This document shows, piece by piece, positions 5,735 through 12,010 of a DNA stretch of 12,010 bases (position 1 is its first letter; the number at the start of each line of letters is the position of its first letter). The notes under the pieces were generated by a model that had not been told where the DNA came from, ran no database searches, and was given only the letters and a program-made list of their open reading frames with translations. A program made the position numbers and the translations under genes. Source of the stretch: Thiobacillus denitrificans (lineage in GTDB: Bacteria > Pseudomonadota > Gammaproteobacteria > Burkholderiales > Thiobacillaceae); contig DILD01000075.1 of the NCBI GenBank assembly GCA_002424845.1, forward strand, positions 13,497 to 25,506, written 5' to 3'.

Positions 5735-6631
5735 ATGTGGGATTACTCGGACAAGGTCAAGGAGCACTTCTTCCAGCCGCGCAACGCCGGGCCGCTTGCG
5801 GACGCCAACGCGGTGGGCGATGTCGGCTCGATTTCCTGCGGCGACGCGCTGCGCCTGATGCTGAAGGTGGACCCGGAAACGGAAACCATCGAGGAGGCCC
5901 ACTTCCAGACTTTCGGCTGCGGCTCGGCCATCGCGTCGTCTTCGGCACTGACTGAAATCGTCAAGGGCATGAAGCTGGACGATGCGCTGAAGGTGAGCAA
6001 CCAGGACATCGCCGATTACCTGGACGGCCTGCCGCCGGAGAAGATGCACTGCTCGGTGATGGGACGCGAGGCGCTGCAGGCGGCGATCGCCAACTATCGC
6101 GGCGAGGAATGGAGCGACGACCACGAGGAAGGCGCGCTGATCTGCAAATGCTTCGCCATCGACGCGGTGCTGATCGAAGACACGGTGCGCGCCAACAACC
6201 TGTCGACAATGGAAGACGTGATCAACTACACCAAGGCCGGCGGCGGCTGCGCCTCGTGCCACGAAGGCATCGAGGAGATTCTCGCCAAGGTGTTGGCCGA
6301 GCGCGGCGAAACCTTCAAGGCGGTGCCGGTGAAGCTCGACAAGGAAGCGCCCAAGCCCGGCAAGCTCACCAACCTCGAGCGCATCCGCCGCATCGAGGCG
6401 GTGCTGGAATCGGTGCGCCCGCAACTGCAGCGCGACCACGGCGACATCGAACTGGTCGACGTCGACGGCAAGACCGTCTACGTCAGCATGACCGGCGCCT
6501 GCGCCGGTTGCCAGATGGAAGCGCTGACGCTGCAGGGCATCCAGACGAAGCTGATGGAAGAGCTGGGCGAACTGATCAAGCTCGTCCCCACCCGCGCCGG
6601 TTCGCTGGCGCGCGCCACCAGTCAGCCCTAA
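5735..6631 (+). CDS. nifU: NifU Fe-S cluster scaffold protein
   Basis: A 298-residue three-domain NifU. The N-terminal IscU-like domain (about 1-125) has C35 (SISCGDALR), C62 (FGCGSAIASS) and C106 (MHCSVMG), the assembly-site cysteines at the same numbers as in A. vinelandii NifU. The central domain holds a permanent [2Fe-2S] cluster with C137, C139 (ICKCF), C172 and C175 (GGCASC), again the same numbers. The C-terminal Nfu-type domain (about 212-298) carries C256-X2-C259 (GACAGCQ). NifU assembles Fe-S clusters with sulfur from NifS and transfers them to nitrogenase proteins, for example the NifH [4Fe-4S] cluster. The start ATG at 5735 follows AGGAG. nifS begins 10 bases after the stop, so the two are co-transcribed. 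Confidence 0.97.
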   Translation: MWDYSDKVKEHFFQPRNAGPLADANAVGDVGSISCGDALRLMLKVDPETETIEEAHFQTFGCGSAIASSSALTEIVKGMKLDDALKVSNQDIADYLDGLPPEKMHCSVMGREALQAAIANYRGEEWSDDHEEGALICKCFAIDAVLIEDTVRANNLSTMEDVINYTKAGGGCASCHEGIEEILAKVLAERGETFKAVPVKLDKEAPKPGKLTNLERIRRIEAVLESVRPQLQRDHGDIELVDVDGKTVYVSMTGACAGCQMEALTLQGIQTKLMEELGELIKLVPTRAGSLARATSQP

Positions 6632-6641
6632 GGAGTCAGTC

Positions 6642-7850
6642 ATGGAAGGCATCTACCTCGACAACAACGCCACCACCCGCGTCGACCCCGCCGTGGTGGA
6701 GGCCATGCTGCCCTACTTCACCGAGCAGTTCGGCAACCCATCGTCGCTGCACAGCTTCGGCAACAAGGTTGGGCTGGCGGTGAAGAAGGCGCGCATGCAG
6801 GTGCAGGAACTGCTGGGCGCGGAGCACGAATCCGAGATCATCTTCACCTCGTGCGGCACCGAGTCGGATTCCACCGCGATTCTCTCCGCGCTGAAGGCCA
6901 ACCCCGAGCGGCGCGAGATCATCACCACGGTGCTGGAGCATCCGGCGATTCTGTCGCTGTACAGCCAGCTGGAGAAAGAGGGCTATACCGCGCATTACCT
7001 GAAGGTCGACGGCAAGGGCCGCGTCGACATGGACGAATACAAACGCCTGCTGTCCGACAAGGTCGCGGTGGTGTCGGTGATGTGGGCCAACAACGAAACC
7101 GGCAGCTTCTTCCCGGTGCTGGAAATGGCCGAGCTGGCCAACGCCGCCGGCGTGATGTTCCACACCGACGCGGTGCAGGCGGTGGGCAAGGTGCCGATCG
7201 ACCTGAAGAACAGCAAGATCGACATGCTGTCGCTATCGGGCCACAAGCTGCATGCGCCCAAGGGCATCGGCGTGTTGTACCTGAAGCGCGGCGTGCGCTT
7301 CCGTCCGTTATTGAGAGGCGGCCACCAGGAACGCGGCCGCCGCGCCGGGACCGAGAACACCGCTTCCATCGTTGCGCTGGGCAAGGCTTGCGAAATGGCG
7401 CTGGCGGCAATGGAACACGAAAACACCGAAGTGCGCCGCCTGCGCGACAAGCTCGAAGCCGGCATCCTTGCCAAAGTGCCGCACGCCTTCGTCACCGGCG
7501 ACGCCAGCAACCGCCTGCCCAACACCAGCAACATCGCGTTCGAATACATCGAAGGCGAAGCCATCCTGCTGCTATTGAACAAGTTCGGCATCGCCGCCAG
7601 CTCGGGCTCCGCCTGCACCTCCGGTTCGCTCGAACCCAGCCACGTGATGCGCGCGATGGGCATTCCCTACACCGCCGCACACGGCACCACCCGCTTCTCG
7701 CTGTCGCGCTACACCACGGAAGAGGAGATCGACCGCGTCATCCAGGTGGTGCCGGAGATCGTGGCGCAACTGAGGAAGCTATCGCCCTACTGGGGCGAGA
7801 ACGGGCCCTCGGCCGAGCCGGAAAAGGACTTTGCGCCGGTGTATGCCTGA
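6642..7850 (+). CDS. nifS: NifS cysteine desulfurase
   Basis: A 402-residue PLP enzyme of the NifS/IscS class I group. It begins with YLDNNATTRVDPAVVEAMLP. The PLP lysine is K202 in SLSGHKLHAPKG, and the persulfide-forming cysteine is C325 in SSGSACTSGSLEPSH; both residues and the total length equal A. vinelandii NifS. It converts L-cysteine to alanine and delivers sulfane sulfur to NifU. AGGAG precedes the ATG, 10 bases after nifU. The last 17 codons are duplicated downstream in non-coding sequence (7979 onwards). No clear terminator follows; palindromic repeats fill the gap to the convergent hflX. Confidence 0.97.
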   Translation: MEGIYLDNNATTRVDPAVVEAMLPYFTEQFGNPSSLHSFGNKVGLAVKKARMQVQELLGAEHESEIIFTSCGTESDSTAILSALKANPERREIITTVLEHPAILSLYSQLEKEGYTAHYLKVDGKGRVDMDEYKRLLSDKVAVVSVMWANNETGSFFPVLEMAELANAAGVMFHTDAVQAVGKVPIDLKNSKIDMLSLSGHKLHAPKGIGVLYLKRGVRFRPLLRGGHQERGRRAGTENTASIVALGKACEMALAAMEHENTEVRRLRDKLEAGILAKVPHAFVTGDASNRLPNTSNIAFEYIEGEAILLLLNKFGIAASSGSACTSGSLEPSHVMRAMGIPYTAAHGTTRFSLSRYTTEEEIDRVIQVVPEIVAQLRKLSPYWGENGPSAEPEKDFAPVYA

Positions 7851-7978
7851 TCGGGTTTGTGCTTATTGAGTAGGGCGCAATAGAGGCGCAAGCCGTATTG
7901 CGCCCTGAGCCCATGCGGCGCAATGCCCTTTATGCCCTCTGGGTATTCGGTTATTGCGCCCTACGCTTGCTACGCTTG
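7790..7978. repeat. Tandem duplication, copy A: end of nifS plus REP-like palindromes
   Basis: This copy starts within the nifS codons for Tyr-Trp-Gly and includes the real nifS stop. After the gene it holds the perfect 11-bp inverted repeat AGGGCGCAATA/TATTGCGCCCT (stem around 7872-7905) and a second imperfect palindrome (GCGGCGCAATGCCC ... GGTTATTGCGCCCTAC). It ends with a 9-bp tandem repeat TACGCTTGC twice (7962-7979). Offset to copy B is 189 bases. Confidence 0.85.
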
Positions 7979-8169
7979 CTGGGGCGAGAACGGGCCCTCG
8001 GCGGAGCCGGAAAAGGACTTCGCGCCGGTGTATGCCTGATCGAGTTTGTGCTTATTGAGTAGGGCGCAATAGGCGCAAGCCGTATTGCGCCCTGAGGGCA
8101 CAAGCGCCGGATGCCTGGCCAATGCGGCGCAATGCCCTTCGGTTATTGCGCCCTACGATTTGCTACTTT
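7979..8169. repeat. Tandem duplication, copy B: untranslated nifS tail plus REP-like palindromes
   Basis: Bases from 7979 repeat 7790 onwards: about 50 bases of the nifS end, the stop codon and the same palindromic tail. In the nifS part only two bases differ (GCC/GCG and TTT/TTC), both synonymous. After the stop there is one A/G change and a 2-base indel inside the first hairpin loop. The two copies then differ by short insertions between the palindromes. No start codon or upstream frame makes this copy a gene. Together with copy A it fills the 373-base gap between nifS and hflX. Confidence 0.85.
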
Positions 8170-8223
8170 CGTCGCGGGTCCGGCCGCTATCCCGGCGACA
8201 CGATGGCCTGCACGTGATCCGCT

Positions 8224-9618
<1,395 letters not shown>

Positions 9619-9702
9619 TCGGCATGGCTTCTGTTGAACGGGCAAGGCCGGATAGTACCCGCCTATGCAGTCGCCGCCGTGATGGCGCGTCCATCAGCCC
9701 GT

Positions 9703-9720
9703 TTGTAGCAAACCCGACGA
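9703..9720. promoter_or_regulatory. Probable NifA upstream activator site for nifV
   Basis: TTGTAGCAAACCCGACGA is TGT-N10-ACG, one base from the TGT-N10-ACA consensus. It lies about 105 bases upstream of the nifV -24 element. Together with the following AAGCCC it nearly repeats the site upstream of iscA (5149-5169). It sits in the 252-base gap between hflX and nifV, so it could also affect hflX. A 6-1-6 palindrome TGGGCCAGGCCCA (9754-9766) lies further downstream. Confidence 0.6.
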
Positions 9721-9812
9721 AGCCCGATTCGGCGTGCCATTGCCTACCGGGGTTGGGCCAGGCCCAGCACAAATTCACCTTGTAATTCATGCGGATACGT
9801 TTTCATCCCGTC

Positions 9813-9828
9813 TGGCATACGGCTTGCT
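9813..9828 (+). promoter_or_regulatory. Sigma-54 promoter of nifV-cysE
   Basis: TGGCATACGGCTTGCT fits the -24/-12 consensus: GG and GC are 12 bases apart and TTGCT is perfect, with one change (TGGCAT for TGGCAC) in the core of the -24 box. The start point would be near 9839. nifV-cysE can thus be transcribed apart from iscA-nifU-nifS. Confidence 0.8.
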
Positions 9829-9870
9829 GATATCCAGGCATCTGCCGAATGAATGGATTTCGACCCAGCC

Positions 9871-11016
9871 ATGAACCGCACCATCATCATCGACGACACT
9901 ACTCTGCGCGACGGAGAACAGACCGCCGGCGTGGCCTTCACGCTGGACGAGAAGCTTGCGATTGCCGGGCGTCTCGATGCGATGGGGGTGCCGGAGCTGG
10001 AAGTGGGCATCCCCGCGATGGGCGAGGCCGAGCGCGAGAGCATCCGCGCGGTGGCGGACCTTGAGCTGAATTCGAAGCTGGTGGTGTGGAGCCGCATGCG
10101 CGAAGCCGACATCGATGCCTGCCGCGATCTCAGGGTTCAGCTGATCGACGTGTCGATCGCGGTGTCCGACCTGCACATCACGCGCAAGCTGAAAAAGGAC
10201 CGAGCCTGGGTATTGCAGGCGATCCGCGACATGGTGCCGCGCGCGCTCGATCTGGGGCTGGAGGTCATCGTCGGTTGCGAGGACGCCTCGCGCGCCGATC
10301 AGGATTTTCTGCTGCAGGTGGCCGAGGCGGCGCAGGAAGCCGGCGCACGCCGCCTGCGTTACGCCGACACGCTGGGGGTGATGGAACCCTTCGGCGTGCA
10401 CGAGGCCATCGCCACCCTGCGCAGCACGGTCGATCTGGAAATCGAAATGCATGCGCACGACGACCTCGGCCTGGCGACCGCCAACACGCTGGCCGCCTGC
10501 CGCGCTGGCGCCACGCACGTCAACACCACGGTCAACGGGCTGGGCGAGCGCGCCGGCAATGCGCCGCTGGAAGAAGTCGCACTGGGGCTGGCGAAGCTGT
10601 ATGGCTTCCATACCGGGGTCGACCTCAGCCTGTTTCCGGTGCTGTCGGACACGGTGGCCGACGCCGCAGGCCGGCCGGTGGCCTGGCAGAAGAGCGTGGT
10701 CGGCGCCGGCGTGTTCACCCACGAATCCGGCATCCACGTCGACGGCCTGCTGAAGGACCCGGCGACCTACCAGGGCTTCGATCCGAGCGAAGTGGGCCGC
10801 ACCCACACGATGGTGGTCGGCAAGCATTCCGGCTCGCACGGCATCATCGCCGCCTATGCGCGCATGGGCCTGACGCTGAGCCCGGCGGAAGCACGCGAAC
10901 TGCTGCCCGACATCCGCGTGTTCGCCGAGCGCGCCAAGCGCTCGCCGGCCGACCACGAACTGCTGTTCCTGTACCAGCGCATGATCGGCCGCCATGTGCC
11001 GAGTGCGCTGCACTGA
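9871..11016 (+). CDS. nifV: NifV homocitrate synthase
   Basis: A 381-residue member of the homocitrate/isopropylmalate synthase family (DRE-TIM barrel). It begins MNRTIIIDDTTLRDGEQTAG, with the DTTLRDGEQ active-site motif. The metal-binding H194-A-H196 lies in EMHAHDDLGLATANT, and NTTVNGLGERAGN is the second family signature. LGCED-type (VGCEDASRAD) and WQKSVVGAGVFTHESGIHVD blocks follow, as in A. vinelandii NifV. It condenses acetyl-CoA with 2-oxoglutarate to homocitrate, the organic ligand of FeMo-co. I chose the ATG at 9871 because family members start 4-8 residues before IIIDDTT and because the predicted transcript start (about 9839) leaves only about 14 bases before the in-frame ATG at 9853, which would add six residues. 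Neither start has a strong ribosome binding site. cysE follows after 10 bases. Confidence 0.95.
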   Translation: MNRTIIIDDTTLRDGEQTAGVAFTLDEKLAIAGRLDAMGVPELEVGIPAMGEAERESIRAVADLELNSKLVVWSRMREADIDACRDLRVQLIDVSIAVSDLHITRKLKKDRAWVLQAIRDMVPRALDLGLEVIVGCEDASRADQDFLLQVAEAAQEAGARRLRYADTLGVMEPFGVHEAIATLRSTVDLEIEMHAHDDLGLATANTLAACRAGATHVNTTVNGLGERAGNAPLEEVALGLAKLYGFHTGVDLSLFPVLSDTVADAAGRPVAWQKSVVGAGVFTHESGIHVDGLLKDPATYQGFDPSEVGRTHTMVVGKHSGSHGIIAAYARMGLTLSPAEARELLPDIRVFAERAKRSPADHELLFLYQRMIGRHVPSALH

Positions 11017-11026
11017 GGAGACGGAT

Positions 11027-12010
11027 ATGGATGAGGCCATGCACCCCGACGAACCCCTGAGCGCCGCAGCGGCAACGCCCGGCCTGTTTGCGCTACTCGG
11101 CGAAGACATCGCCTGCGTGTTCCAGCGCGATCCGGCGGCGCGTTCGCGCTTCGAGGTCGTCACCACCTATCCCGGCGTGCACGCCATCCTGATGCAACGC
11201 ATCGCGTACCGTTTGTGGAACGCAGGGCTGCGTTATCCGGCGCGGCTGCTGTCGTGGTTCGCGCGGCTGCTGACCAATATCGACATCCATCCCGGCGCGA
11301 CCATCGGCCGCCGCTTCTTCATCGACCACGGTGCCGGCGTGGTGATCGGCGAGACCGCCGAGATCGGCGACGACGTCACCCTGTATCACGGCGTCACCCT
11401 GGGCGGCACCAGCTGGAACAAGGGCAAGCGTCATCCCACTTTGGGCAACAACGTGGTGATCGGCGCCGGCGCCAAGGTGCTGGGGCCGATTGCGCTGGGC
11501 GATCACGTGCGCGTCGGCGCCAACTCGGTGGTGGTGAAGGATGTGCCCGCTTACCGCACGGTGGTGGGCATTCCCGGCCGCGTGGTGCTGCGCCAGGACG
11601 AGGGCGGCGCCAGCGCGCTCGGCATCAATCTCGACCATCACCTGATTCCCGACCCGGTGGGCAAGGCGATTGCCTGCCTGATGGAACGCATCGAGGTGCT
11701 GGAGACAACGCTGCGCCAGCAGGGCGAGCCGGTCGACGGGCAGTGCCAAGAACCTGTCCCGGCAAGTTTCATACCCTTCGGCGCCCCGATTTGGGATGCA
11801 GCGCAAGGCGTGTCGAGGAGACATTGGTCATTCCAAGGCGACGAGACGCAACACAGCGATGCGCCCAAATCGGGGCGCCCCTCCGGGTTGTGGCCAGAAA
11901 CGGCGCCTGCAGCGTTGCGAAGCTTGCCAATGGAACAACCATTGGCCGCGCTCCGCGCCTTGCATTCATCCGTTTCTGGCCGCAACGAAGGGTATGAAAC
12001 TTGCCGGGAC
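11027..12010 (+). CDS. cysE: Serine O-acetyltransferase, EpsC/NifP type (3' end outside window)
   Basis: The frame runs 328 codons from ATG 11027 to the window edge with no stop. Residues about 23-50 (LLGEDIACVFQRDPAARSRF and following) are the short N-terminal region of EpsC/NifP-type enzymes, which lack the long helical domain of E. coli CysE. A left-handed beta-helix of hexapeptide repeats follows: HPGATIGRRFFIDHGAG, with the catalytic pair D100-H101, then VTLGGTSWNKGKRHP and VIGAGAKVLG. It makes O-acetylserine from serine and acetyl-CoA, raising cysteine supply for NifS. GAGGAG precedes the start, 10 bases after nifV, so they form one operon. Oddly, residues 244-328 are encoded by a palindromic element (11756-12010) and have no family similarity that I recognise; the enzyme proper looks complete at about residue 240. 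The original stop seems to have been lost or displaced. Confidence 0.92.
   Translation, partial: MDEAMHPDEPLSAAAATPGLFALLGEDIACVFQRDPAARSRFEVVTTYPGVHAILMQRIAYRLWNAGLRYPARLLSWFARLLTNIDIHPGATIGRRFFIDHGAGVVIGETAEIGDDVTLYHGVTLGGTSWNKGKRHPTLGNNVVIGAGAKVLGPIALGDHVRVGANSVVVKDVPAYRTVVGIPGRVVLRQDEGGASALGINLDHHLIPDPVGKAIACLMERIEVLETTLRQQGEPVDGQCQEPVPASFIPFGAPIWDAAQGVSRRHWSFQGDETQHSDAPKSGRPSGLWPETAPAALRSLPMEQPLAALRALHSSVSGRNEGYETCRD
11756..12010. repeat. 255-bp nested palindromic element (MITE-like), three-way-junction fold
   Basis: Perfect 25-bp terminal inverted repeats lie at 11756-11780 and 11986-12010. Between them are two hairpins: arm B, 15 bp perfect (11781-11795 with 11864-11878), and arm C, 17 bp with one mismatch (11887-11903 with 11970-11986). 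A smaller stem GCCAATGG/CCATTGGC (11926-11933 with 11939-11946) tips arm C. The stems abut at the base, so a single strand can fold as a three-way junction. The element coincides with the window edge and may extend further. It encodes no transposase. Confidence 0.85.

Noticed and set aside
4919..6652. 577-codon open frame on the minus strand across nifF start, iscA and nifU
   Set aside because: It lies antisense to genes with all diagnostic cysteines, and its protein is His/Arg/Ala-rich and low in complexity. It is a by-product of the GC-rich codon usage.
6851..7873. 340-codon plus-strand frame overlapping nifS
   Set aside because: Arg/His/Gln-rich out-of-frame reading of nifS, whose own frame has K202 and C325.
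7979..8039. Second nifS fragment as a pseudogene
   Set aside because: Only about 17 codons and arising from a local duplication; listed as a repeat instead.
7872..8157. Possible CRISPR array from repeated palindromes
   Set aside because: Only two long units with gene-derived sequence and no regular spacers; this is a tandem duplication with REP-like palindromes.
9787..11166. 459-codon open frame on the minus strand opposite nifV and the beginning of cysE
   Set aside because: Antisense to clear family signatures of NifV; composition bias only.
11215..11997. 260-codon plus-strand frame overlapping the serine acetyltransferase
   Set aside because: Out of frame with the hexapeptide-repeat protein; the true frame starts at 11027 and simply lacks a stop in the window.

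Overview
The window comes from a GC-rich proteobacterium that fixes nitrogen. The protein sequences and the style of the intergenic repeats suggest a betaproteobacterium of the Rhodocyclales type, but this is inference: there is no rRNA or other phylogenetic marker here. The main content is part of a nif (nitrogenase maturation) cluster. Its order, iscA-nifU-nifS-nifV-cysE, matches the order I recall from Azotobacter vinelandii, with nifF divergent upstream. The nitrogenase structural genes nifHDK are not in the window.

Left part (1-2096): the 3' end of a large autotransporter (type V secretion) gene. It has passenger repeats, a Pro/Thr/Asp linker and a complete C-terminal beta-barrel, and is followed by a good intrinsic terminator. 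Next (2320-4183) is a compact accessory module: a divergent MerR-family regulator gene and a three-gene minus-strand operon (DUF2938 membrane protein, flavodoxin-fold quinone-reductase-like protein, DUF2798 membrane protein). The shared intergenic region carries a textbook MerR-type promoter with a 19-bp spacer that encloses a perfect 7-2-7 palindrome. Related 50-bp repeats lie on both sides of this module.

Right part (4453-12010): nifF (minus) and iscA-nifU-nifS (plus) diverge from one control region. That region has a consensus NifA upstream activator site (TTGT-N10-ACAA), a strong sigma-54 promoter towards iscA and a weaker one towards nifF. After nifS, about 190 bp has been tandemly duplicated: the last 17 codons of nifS plus a REP-like palindromic tail. 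An HflX-family GTPase gene lies inverted between nifS and nifV. nifV has its own sigma-54 promoter and a NifA-site-like motif closely resembling the one in front of iscA, and is followed at once by an EpsC/NifP-type serine acetyltransferase gene. That last reading frame has no stop before the window ends: it runs into a 255-bp nested palindromic element that can fold as a three-way junction.

How the genes work together: NifS (cysteine desulfurase) supplies sulfur and NifU is the scaffold for Fe-S clusters. IscA(nif) is an accessory carrier, the serine acetyltransferase boosts cysteine supply for NifS, NifV makes homocitrate for FeMo-co, and NifF donates electrons to the nitrogenase Fe protein. 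Nothing here is a clearly new multi-gene system. The observations most worth checking are the palindromic element forming the 3' part of cysE, the nifS-tail duplication with only synonymous differences, the inverted hflX inside the nif cluster, and the MerR module flanked by repeats.
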